NCBI GenBank assembly: GCA_913048435.1
Contig: CAJWWC010000011.1
Span: forward strand, 1 to 37,189
Reading direction: 5' to 3'
DNA from: an uncultured Flavobacteriales bacterium
Lineage (GTDB): Bacteria; Bacteroidota; Bacteroidia; Flavobacteriales; UBA7312
Length of the DNA stretch: 37,189 nt
Shown here: in pieces, positions 25,934-32,486 of the stretch
Position numbering within the stretch: the stretch's first letter is position 1
Layout: each line of letters begins with the position of its first letter
Notes under the pieces: generated by a model
Databases searched by the model: none
The model's input: only the letters and a program-made list of their open reading frames with translations
What the model was told of the DNA's origin: nothing
Position numbers and translations under genes: made by a program

Positions 25934-27325
25934 ATGATTTACCTTTTAATGTTAGTTGTTTTCATTTTAGGATATATGCTTATCGCATTTGAACACAATC
26001 TTAAAATAGACAAAGCTGCATCCGCTTTAATTGCTGGTTCACTTTGTTGGGCTATTTTTGCTTTGGGATTGTTTGAAATTGATATCAACTCCGAAAATTT
26101 TGGTAAATTTTTAAGCTATTTCCAAACAAAAAATCTTAACTATACAAGTGAATTTATTGCTGAAAATATGGGTTATGTAAAAAAGAATTTTGTTCTCTAT
26201 GAACTATCACATCATCTAGCTGAAATTGGACAAATTCTATTTTTTCTTTTAGGAGCAATGACTATTGTTGAATTAGTAGATTCTCATCAAGGTTTTTCGA
26301 TAATTACTGACCGAATTAAGACTAATAATAAAGTTAAGTTAATGTGGATTCTATGTACTTTATCTTTCTTCTTTTCAGCAACTCTTGATAACTTAACTAC
26401 TGCTATTGTTATGTCAGCTCTACTGACTAAGCTCATTGAAAACAAAAAAGATTTATGGTTATTCGCTGGAATGATAATCATCTCAGCCAACGCTGGCGGT
26501 GCATGGTCTCCTATTGGTGATGTGACAACTATTATGTTATGGATTGGAGGTCAAGTAACAGCTGCTAATATTATTACCTCTATAATAGTTCCTTCGATAG
26601 TTTGTATGATGGTTCCGTTGATATACTTGACGTTTAGACTCAATGGTGACATAAGAAGACCTAGTAACAGTGAAGTCCTATTACACAGAGTAAATCATAC
26701 CACTCCATTTGAAAGAAAATTTATTTTCTTTTTAGGTGTCGCAGGATTATTATTTGTACCTATTTTTAAAACTGTAACCCACCTTCCACCTTACATTGGA
26801 ATTTTATTAAGTTTAGGAATAATGTGGTTCACTACAGAACTTTTACATAGAAGTAAAAATTACGAAGCTAAATCTGAACTTACAGTCATTGGTGTACTTA
26901 AAAAAGTTGATATTGCCACTATATTTTTCTTTCTTGGAATTTTGTTAGCCGTAGCATCTCTACAGAGCATGGGACACTTGAGTGATATGGCCGTAATTTT
27001 GGATAATACTTTTAACGGAAATATTTACATTATAAATATCATAATTGGATTATTGTCCGCTATAGTTGATAATGTTCCATTGGTGGCTGGCGCTATGGGT
27101 ATGTATGAAATTGGAAGTGGTGTTTTTGCCGTGGACGGAACATTTTGGGAATTCTTAGCCTATTGTGCTGGAACAGGTGGTAGTGTTCTAATAATAGGCT
27201 CTGCTGCTGGTGTAGCTATAATGGGTATTCTTAAAATTGACTTCATTTGGTATATTAAAAAAATAAGTTTTCTAGCATTTTTAGGTTATATTGCTGGAGC
27301 TATGACCTACATACTTATGCAATAA
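25934..27325 (+). CDS. nhaD: NhaD-type sodium/proton antiporter
   Basis: NhaD exports sodium in exchange for protons across the inner membrane and is common in marine and halophilic bacteria. The protein has 463 residues with about 12 hydrophobic segments. It carries the ion-transporter-superfamily motifs ATLDNLTTAIVMSALL (about 150-165) and AGGAWSPIGDVTTIMLW (about 190-206), and, in the second half, IVDNVPLVAGAMGMY. These two aspartate/asparagine-containing re-entrant regions are typical of NhaD rather than of NhaA or NhaB. It lies between the MscS channel and the ExbB gene in one transcription direction, with a 35-base gap to exbB. Confidence 0.92.
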   Translation: MIYLLMLVVFILGYMLIAFEHNLKIDKAASALIAGSLCWAIFALGLFEIDINSENFGKFLSYFQTKNLNYTSEFIAENMGYVKKNFVLYELSHHLAEIGQILFFLLGAMTIVELVDSHQGFSIITDRIKTNNKVKLMWILCTLSFFFSATLDNLTTAIVMSALLTKLIENKKDLWLFAGMIIISANAGGAWSPIGDVTTIMLWIGGQVTAANIITSIIVPSIVCMMVPLIYLTFRLNGDIRRPSNSEVLLHRVNHTTPFERKFIFFLGVAGLLFVPIFKTVTHLPPYIGILLSLGIMWFTTELLHRSKNYEAKSELTVIGVLKKVDIATIFFFLGILLAVASLQSMGHLSDMAVILDNTFNGNIYIINIIIGLLSAIVDNVPLVAGAMGMYEIGSGVFAVDGTFWEFLAYCAGTGGSVLIIGSAAGVAIMGILKIDFIWYIKKISFLAFLGYIAGAMTYILMQ

Positions 27326-27331
27326 GAAATA

Positions 27332-27364
27332 ATGAAAAACGTTTTATTAAATATCAAGATATGA
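27332..27364 (+). other. Ten-codon mini-ORF overlapping the exbB start
   Basis: An ATG at 27332 opens a ten-codon frame (MKNVLLNIKI) whose TGA stop at 27362-27364 overlaps the exbB ATG (27361-27363) as ATGA. It could couple translation of exbB to ribosomes arriving at the mini-ORF, or it may be chance in AT-rich DNA. No supporting motif is seen. Confidence 0.2.
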
Positions 27365-28074
27365 GATCTCTATTATTACAAATAAATACACTAAACGACA
27401 GCTTATCAACTACAGCAATGGAAAGTGAATTAATAGAAAAAAAAACACTTTCAATAATAGAACTTATCAGTAGTGGCGGCACTGGAGGCAACATCATTAT
27501 GATAACCTTAGGAATCTTATCCGTGATTTCTGTTTATCTATTTATTGAACGATACACCACACTTAACAAAGCTAGAAATATAGACTCAAGTTTTTTAAAT
27601 AGCATCAAAAATTATGTTCAAGAAAAAGACATAAAAGCTGCTAAAACTCTTTGTAAAAATACTAATAGTTCTATTTCGAGAATGTTAGAAAAAGGTATTG
27701 ACCGAATTGACAAACCTATGACTGATATTTCTTCTGCTATTGAAAATCAAGGTAAACTAGAAATCTATGTTTTAGAAAATAATTTAGCTAATCTAGCTAC
27801 TATTGCGGGTGCAGCACCTATGATTGGTTTCCTAGGAACAGTAATTGGTATGATTGTTGCATTTCACGAAATGGCTAGTGCAGGAGGAAATATTGATATT
27901 GAAATGCTATCTAAGGGTATTTACACAGCTATGGTAACAACAGTAGCTGGTCTAGCGGTAGGTATTATTGCTTACATTGCCTACAACCTATTAGTATCAA
28001 AAGTAGAAAAGGTGGTCTTCTTATTAGAAACAACCACAACTGACTTTATGGATTTATTACACAATAACAAATGA
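27361..28074 (+). CDS. exbB: ExbB/TolQ-family proton channel of the TonB system
   Basis: This inner-membrane protein forms the proton-motive-force-driven motor with ExbD that powers TonB. The 237-residue protein has three membrane helices: about 44-64, 144-168 (AAPMIGFLGTVIGMIVAF) and 190-213. The cytoplasmic loop between helices 1 and 2 is typical of the MotA/TolQ/ExbB family. The exbD ATG overlaps its TGA by four bases and TonB follows, so it belongs to ExbB-ExbD-TonB rather than the Tol system. Confidence 0.92.
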   Translation: MRSLLLQINTLNDSLSTTAMESELIEKKTLSIIELISSGGTGGNIIMITLGILSVISVYLFIERYTTLNKARNIDSSFLNSIKNYVQEKDIKAAKTLCKNTNSSISRMLEKGIDRIDKPMTDISSAIENQGKLEIYVLENNLANLATIAGAAPMIGFLGTVIGMIVAFHEMASAGGNIDIEMLSKGIYTAMVTTVAGLAVGIIAYIAYNLLVSKVEKVVFLLETTTTDFMDLLHNNK

Positions 28075-28463
28075 GTTTAAGAAGTAAAAATAAGGTGAGT
28101 GCTAACTTCAGTATGTCTTCTATGACAGACATCGTATTTTTATTACTTATCTTTTTTATGCTTACCTCCACGCTAGTTAGCCCTAATGCGCTCAAGTTAT
28201 TATTGCCTAATAGTAAAGCAAGAACTCTAGAAAAACAAACTATTTCTGTATCTATTACACCAGAGATAGAGTATTATATTGAAGACCAAAAATTTCCTTT
28301 TGACCAACTTGAAAATCAACTAAAACAACGTCTAGCTAACGAACAGGAACCTGCCATTGTTCTGCACGCAGATAAAACAGTTGATATAGAATTTGCTGTT
28401 AAAGTTATGGATATCGCTTATCGCAATAAGTATAAAGTAGTACTTGCAACAAATCCAAAATAA
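28071..28463 (+). CDS. exbD: ExbD/TolR-family protein of the TonB system
   Basis: ExbD is the peptidoglycan-side stator partner of ExbB. The protein has 130 residues. A single membrane helix at 17-36 carries the essential aspartate D20 in MTDIVFLLLIFFML, and a periplasmic domain of about 90 residues follows. Its start overlaps exbB by four bases, and its stop shares one base with the tonB ATG (TAATG), so all three subunits are translationally coupled at matched ratios. Confidence 0.93.
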   Translation: MSLRSKNKVSANFSMSSMTDIVFLLLIFFMLTSTLVSPNALKLLLPNSKARTLEKQTISVSITPEIEYYIEDQKFPFDQLENQLKQRLANEQEPAIVLHADKTVDIEFAVKVMDIAYRNKYKVVLATNPK

Positions 28464-29227
28464 TGATAAATCCAATAAAAAATAGACGCAAAGCAATCAT
28501 TGGAACGGTTTTGTTTCATGTTGGTTTACTTTTGTGTTTCATTTTTATGGGTTTGACCTATCAAGTACCACCTCCTCCAGAAGAAGGTATTACTATTAAT
28601 TTTGGTTATCAAGATTTTGGAAGCGGCTCAGAACAACAAGAGCAGTTGATCGAAGAACAAGATATATCTACTCAAGAGTTAGTCAATAATAATCCTCTTG
28701 TTGAAGATGTTAGTACTCAGGATATTGAAGAGATACCTGCAACTAAACTAAAAGAGCAGCTAGAAAAACCCAAGGAAGTAAAAAAGATTGAGGAGAAAAA
28801 GCCCGAGCTTGTGGTCAATACCAAAGCACTTTATTCTGGAAAAAAGCAAAATAAAATTAATAGTCGAGGAATAAGTGAAGGGCAAGGACATCAGGTTAGC
28901 AAAGATGGTAATCCATATTCAAACACTTACAATAGTGGTGGCGTTAGCACAAATGGCGTCGCCTATCAGCTAGTAGGTAGAACTATTGCAGAAATTAAAA
29001 AGCCAATTTACGATTCCCAGCAACAAGGTAAGGTCGTCGTTACTATTCGAGTAAATAAAAATGGTAAAGTTATCAGTGCATCCCCTGGTGCTAAAGGCTC
29101 TACAACTACTAATGTCTACCTATATTCTAAAGCTAAAGAGGCTGCCCTTGAAACTACCTTTGAAGCTAATAACTCAGCTCCTGAGATTCAGGTAGGAACA
29201 ATCATTTACAATTTCAAGCTGAACTAA
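28463..29227 (+). CDS. tonB: TonB-family energy transducer
   Basis: TonB spans the periplasm and passes ExbB/ExbD energy to TonB-dependent outer-membrane receptors. The 254-residue protein has an N-terminal membrane anchor at about 11-30. A flexible acidic, glutamine- and proline-containing periplasmic linker follows, with a lysine-rich stretch around 95-115. A glycine/serine-rich section comes next, and then a C-terminal domain of about 85 residues that includes GKVVVTIRVNKNGKVISASPG and ends VGTIIYNFKLN. The linker is less proline-rich than in E. coli TonB, as is common in Bacteroidota. The TonB stop shares one base with the folC start. Confidence 0.88.
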   Translation: MINPIKNRRKAIIGTVLFHVGLLLCFIFMGLTYQVPPPPEEGITINFGYQDFGSGSEQQEQLIEEQDISTQELVNNNPLVEDVSTQDIEEIPATKLKEQLEKPKEVKKIEEKKPELVVNTKALYSGKKQNKINSRGISEGQGHQVSKDGNPYSNTYNSGGVSTNGVAYQLVGRTIAEIKKPIYDSQQQGKVVVTIRVNKNGKVISASPGAKGSTTTNVYLYSKAKEAALETTFEANNSAPEIQVGTIIYNFKLN

Positions 29228-30435
29228 TGACTTATCAGCAATGTTTGGATTGGTTGTTTAATCAATTACCGATGTATCAACGCACAGGAAGTATCTCTTA
29301 CAAAGCTGATATAGGTAATATTGTTCAAGCAACTGAAAAATTAGGTAATCCCCATAAAGATTTTAAATCAATACACATAGCTGGCACCAATGGGAAAGGC
29401 TCTACGAGTCATTTAATAGCATCAGTACTACAAGAGGCTGGCTACAAGACAGGCTTGTACACATCGCCTCACCTTAAAGATTTCAGAGAACGAATTCGTA
29501 TAAACGGCGAGATGATAAAGCAAGAATACGTGATCCAATTTATTACAGAAAACAAAGATTGGTTCAGTCAAATAGGCATGTCATTTTTTGAAATGACAGT
29601 AGCATTAGCCTTTGACCACTTTGCCAAAGAAAAAGTTGATATGGCTATTATAGAAGTTGGCTTAGGAGGGCGTTTAGATAGTACTAACATCATTCAACCT
29701 GAATTATCAATTATTACCAATATAGGTTTAGATCACACTAATTTATTAGGTGATAGTATTGAAAAAATTACAAAGGAAAAAGGTGGTATCATTAAACCAA
29801 ATACAACTGTAATAATAGGTCGTAAACAAAATAAAACTAAAGCTATTTTTGATCATATAGCGCATAATAATAAGTCTAATCTACATTATGCAGAAAATTG
29901 CGACTATGAAAGTGATTTAAAAGGAAACTATCAAAAAGAAAATATTAATACGGCATACACTGCAATTAAAATATTGAGATCTAAGGGATGGAGCATTAAA
30001 GATTATCACATTAAAAATGGATTTAAAAATGTTCAAAAAAACACCTCTTTGTTAGGCAGGTGGATGATTATGGGTGATAAACCTAAAATTATTTGCGATA
30101 CGGCCCACAACGTTGATGGAATTGAGTCAGTATTCAAACAAATTTTTAATTTAAAATTTCAAAATTTACATATCGTATTTGGAGTTGTTGAAGACAAGAA
30201 AATTGATAATATTTTAAAATTATTGCCAAAAAATGCACAATATTATTTGTGTCAAGCAAAAATACCTCGTGCAATGGATGTTAATCAACTACACAAAAAA
30301 GTACATGAACATCAATTATCTAGTAATTATTTCAAAAGCGTAGCTAGCGCCTTAAAACATGCAAAATTATCAGCTAAAGAAAATGATTTGATTTTTATAG
30401 GAGGAAGTACATTTGTAGTAGCAGAAATTATATAA
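29227..30435 (+). CDS. folC: Folylpolyglutamate synthase/dihydrofolate synthase FolC
   Basis: FolC adds glutamate to dihydropteroate (making dihydrofolate) and extends the polyglutamate tail of folates in the cytoplasm. The protein has 402 residues. The Mur-ligase-type ATP loop is IAGTNGKGST at 51-60, followed by TSPHLKDFRERI, GLGGRLDSTN in the middle and a C-terminal domain with DTAHNVDG. It overlaps the tonB stop by one base (TAATG), so it is translated with the TonB system although the functions are unrelated. A tRNA-Val gene with its own promoter follows 63 bases downstream. Confidence 0.95.
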   Translation: MTYQQCLDWLFNQLPMYQRTGSISYKADIGNIVQATEKLGNPHKDFKSIHIAGTNGKGSTSHLIASVLQEAGYKTGLYTSPHLKDFRERIRINGEMIKQEYVIQFITENKDWFSQIGMSFFEMTVALAFDHFAKEKVDMAIIEVGLGGRLDSTNIIQPELSIITNIGLDHTNLLGDSIEKITKEKGGIIKPNTTVIIGRKQNKTKAIFDHIAHNNKSNLHYAENCDYESDLKGNYQKENINTAYTAIKILRSKGWSIKDYHIKNGFKNVQKNTSLLGRWMIMGDKPKIICDTAHNVDGIESVFKQIFNLKFQNLHIVFGVVEDKKIDNILKLLPKNAQYYLCQAKIPRAMDVNQLHKKVHEHQLSSNYFKSVASALKHAKLSAKENDLIFIGGSTFVVAEII

Positions 30436-30456
30436 GATTACATTTACCACATTTAA

Positions 30457-30487
30457 TTTGTGATTGAAGTAAAATCCTTTATATTAG
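30457..30487 (+). promoter_or_regulatory. Promoter of tRNA-Val
   Basis: TTTG at 30457-30460 and TATATTAG at 30480-30487 (one base off TAnnTTTG) are separated by exactly 19 bases, the classical Bacteroidota spacing. The tRNA starts 11 bases after the -7 box. Confidence 0.6.
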
Positions 30488-30498
30488 CCGACTATTTT

Positions 30499-30576
30499 GG
30501 GCGATTAACTCAGTTGGTTCAGAGTGCCTCCCTTACAAGGAGGAAGTCGGGGGTTCGAGTCCCTCATTGCCCACCA
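30499..30576 (+). tRNA. tRNA-Val (UAC), CCA encoded
   Basis: A complete cloverleaf forms: acceptor stem GGGCGAT with ATTGCCC (one G-U pair), anticodon stem CCTCC/GGAGG with anticodon TAC at 30534-30536, and a GGTTCGAGTCC T arm. The CCA is encoded at 30574-30576. This 3' end is the left copy of a 37-base repeat found again at 31735-31771. Confidence 0.95.
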
Positions 30577-30607
30577 AAAATAAACCCACTCAATTGAGTG
30601 GGTTTTT
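30571..30607 (+). repeat. Repeat copy A: tRNA-Val 3' end plus terminator
   Basis: This block matches 31735-31771 at 31 of 37 positions without gaps. It covers the last bases of tRNA-Val with its CCA, the spacer and the terminator. Similarity stops abruptly on its left side, inside the acceptor stem. Confidence 0.7.
30582..30607. terminator. Bidirectional terminator between tRNA-Val and the esterase gene
   Basis: A perfect 12-base-pair palindrome (30582-30593 with 30594-30605) has T residues after it on both strands: TTTTT on plus and TTTATTTTT on minus. It can end the tRNA-Val transcript and the convergent esterase transcript. Confidence 0.85.
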
Positions 30608-30609
30608 AT

Positions 30610-31665
30610 TTATTCAATAATTATTTTCTTCTCTACTGTTCCGTCATCGTAAATATAAAAAAGTGGAATATTTTTTAACTCCTTCGTATTTCTTCCTAAC
30701 ATATCAGTTATTACGAGTGTCTTTTTATTAAGAAAATTATTAATTTCTTGATTAATTGTAGTGTTACAATCTATTAATCCATTTATATCAAATTTAGATA
30801 CAAAGTTCCAAACTTCAACACTAGCACTAATATCCATATTACCCGAATTTCCTGGCCAGTCATGATCTCCACCAATCACCTTTAATTCTTCTACTCTAAC
30901 ACAATTATCTCCATTTTCCCATACTCGCCTCTCAACAGTACTACCATCAAAAGTGTTAATATTTGGTAATTGAGAAATTACAGGATTAATATCTGTATTA
31001 TTATAATTGGACCAATAAGTTGTAATCTCATCAGCAGACATATAATATGGTTGAAAACCACTATATGTAGAATGAGGACTCATATCATTTGTTCCAGGTA
31101 TTAAAAGAACCGCAGTAGGGTGAACTGGAGAACAAATTCCTAGATCATAATAACTATCTCTAAAAGCATCAACTAACATACTTCCAGAAACAGAAGAAAA
31201 CGCTGCAATTCTATTATTTAGTCTGCATCCAAGTTCATAAGAAAAGATTCCTCCTTCTGAGTAGCCGCATGCATAAACCCTATTATTATCGATCATATAT
31301 TGAGTACTAAGCGTATCAATAATTGCTTCAATGAAGAATATATCATTATGAGTAGTTGGAGCCTTATGAAGCCATGAAAAACTACCATCATCTGGATCAA
31401 TTGCAGCCTGAGGATATATTGCAATAAATCCTGCTGTATCTGCTATTGGCCTCAGATCATTTGTGTTGATAAAATCACTAGAGGTTCCTCCTCCACCATG
31501 GAAACTAAATAGTAAAGGATAGGAAGTACTGCTATCATAACTAGCCGGTATATATACAATATATTCTCTAGCATTACCGTCATGAATCATGGTTTTGTTA
31601 ATTTGCTGTTGAGCCATACCAAACAAAGGAATAAATAAAAAAAGTAATAATATTTTATTTTGCAT
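30610..31665 (-). CDS. Secreted PHB-depolymerase/feruloyl-esterase-like alpha/beta hydrolase
   Basis: This predicted exported esterase of the LpqC/polyhydroxybutyrate-depolymerase-like family cleaves ester bonds in an extracellular polymer or conjugate. The exact substrate is unknown. The protein has 351 residues with a signal peptide over about 1-19 (ending FGMAQQ). The oxyanion loop HGGGG is at 56-60, the nucleophile S136 in GYSEGG, the acid D194 in PGTNDMS and the base H268 in GGDHDWPG. Two cysteine pairs may form disulfides. After about residue 295 a short C-terminal tail (LVITDMLGR, then FYIYDDGTVEKKIIIE) resembles the end of type A T9SS signals but is only about 50 residues. The gene lies between the two copies of the tRNA-Val 3'-end repeat. 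Confidence 0.82.
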   Translation of the reverse strand: MQNKILLLFLFIPLFGMAQQQINKTMIHDGNAREYIVYIPASYDSSTSYPLLFSFHGGGGTSSDFINTNDLRPIADTAGFIAIYPQAAIDPDDGSFSWLHKAPTTHNDIFFIEAIIDTLSTQYMIDNNRVYACGYSEGGIFSYELGCRLNNRIAAFSSVSGSMLVDAFRDSYYDLGICSPVHPTAVLLIPGTNDMSPHSTYSGFQPYYMSADEITTYWSNYNNTDINPVISQLPNINTFDGSTVERRVWENGDNCVRVEELKVIGGDHDWPGNSGNMDISASVEVWNFVSKFDINGLIDCNTTINQEINNFLNKKTLVITDMLGRNTKELKNIPLFYIYDDGTVEKKIIIE

Positions 31666-31734
31666 ATTTCAAATTTTAAAATGTAAAATTATATAATAAT
31701 TTTCTAAAAAAATTCAAACTTTGGACCGAGAGAT

Positions 31735-31771
31735 CCACCAAATAAAAACCAACTTATTTGAGTGAGTTTTT
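31735..31771 (+). repeat. Repeat copy B: diverged copy of the tRNA-Val 3' end and terminator
   Basis: It matches 30571-30607 at 31 of 37 positions without gaps, starting at CCACCAAA. The upstream bases show no similarity to tRNA-Val, so there is no second tRNA. The hairpin part is degenerate (six pairs, 31751-31756 with 31763-31768) but keeps the T tract. It is the right-hand boundary of the esterase segment. Confidence 0.65.
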
Positions 31772-31796
31772 GTATTATTGTTAAAATAAAAAATTT

Positions 31797-32177
31797 ATGA
31801 AAACTAAAATTACTTTATCAATTGTTGGAGGGTTTAATATCCTAATGTCACTTGTTATGGCATTCACAATTACAAAAATGGCTCCAACTATGCTTAACAC
31901 TGAAGTTCAGGAAGCAATTAGAATGGTTGAAATAATGCACTATGGATTATTTCCTGCTATTTTAGTAATCGGTTTAATATGTATTTTATGTAGAAATTCA
32001 TCTTTAGAAACAGCAAAAAAAATATTACTGTCTTACATTATTGGCACATCAATTTTAATGTTAATGTTCTTCACTGTATTTTCTAATGAGCCATTAATGA
32101 ATTTTAATTTTAAATTGGTAATTCCAGACATTATTGTCTACATAATTTCAATCATTGGGTTTATAAAAGCCAAATAA
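31797..32177 (+). CDS. Unknown four-helix membrane protein
   Basis: I do not recognise the family. The protein has 126 residues and is almost entirely membrane-embedded, with hydrophobic segments near 5-26, 47-65, 75-95 and 107-123. Between helices 1 and 2 there is a short amphipathic stretch with a paired methionine/glutamate pattern (EAIRMVEIMHYG), and between helices 2 and 3 a basic loop (CRNSSLETAKK). The ATG follows repeat copy B by 25 bases, and the gene ends shortly before a third CCACCAAA-hairpin module. It stands alone on the plus strand. Codon use is AT-rich like its neighbours. A DUF-type small membrane protein is the most that can be said. Confidence 0.6.
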   Translation: MKTKITLSIVGGFNILMSLVMAFTITKMAPTMLNTEVQEAIRMVEIMHYGLFPAILVIGLICILCRNSSLETAKKILLSYIIGTSILMLMFFTVFSNEPLMNFNFKLVIPDIIVYIISIIGFIKAK

Positions 32178-32486
32178 AAAAGTTCGAAATAAGGAAGCTT
32201 AGGTCCACCAAAGCGGAATCCATCTCGATTTTAGACAGTGTTCCGCTTTTTTTATTCTCACAAAGACAAAATTATTACATTAAATAAAATCCATAAAACT
32301 AATATTATTTACAATAGTAGGTTCAATCGTCCAATTACCTCATTTTTTCAAATTTTAATGACATCACTAACGTAATTATACTTAGTTATTAATAAATAAA
32401 TTGTATTTAACTAGATCTTTTGATATATTGTGTTTTAACTTAAAAATTAATTAAAATATTTATTTTAAAATTTAAATTCAAAAATA
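32178..32486. other. 309-base intergenic region before the giant surface protein
   Basis: The first 80 bases hold TCCACCAAA (32204-32212) and the hairpin terminator at 32211-32255. The rest (about 32256-32486) is very AT-rich. No tRNA, no open frame of note and no convincing promoter are seen. A TTTG at 32419-32422 has only a weak TAAAAATT at the -7 distance. Confidence 0.6.
32211..32255 (+). terminator. Terminator after the four-helix membrane protein gene
   Basis: AAGCGGAA (32211-32218) pairs with TTCCGCTT (32241-32248) around a 22-base loop and runs into a T tract. It directly follows TCCACCA. The long loop makes it weaker than the other terminators. Confidence 0.6.

Noticed and set aside
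31711-31740. Second tRNA gene ending at repeat copy B
   Set aside because: TTCAAAC is present but the spacing to CCA is wrong and no cloverleaf or acceptor pairing can be built.
32183-32210. Decayed tRNA or tmRNA end suggested by TTCGAAAT followed by TCCACCA
   Set aside because: The T-loop-like word is misplaced relative to the CCACCA by several bases and no T stem or acceptor stem forms.
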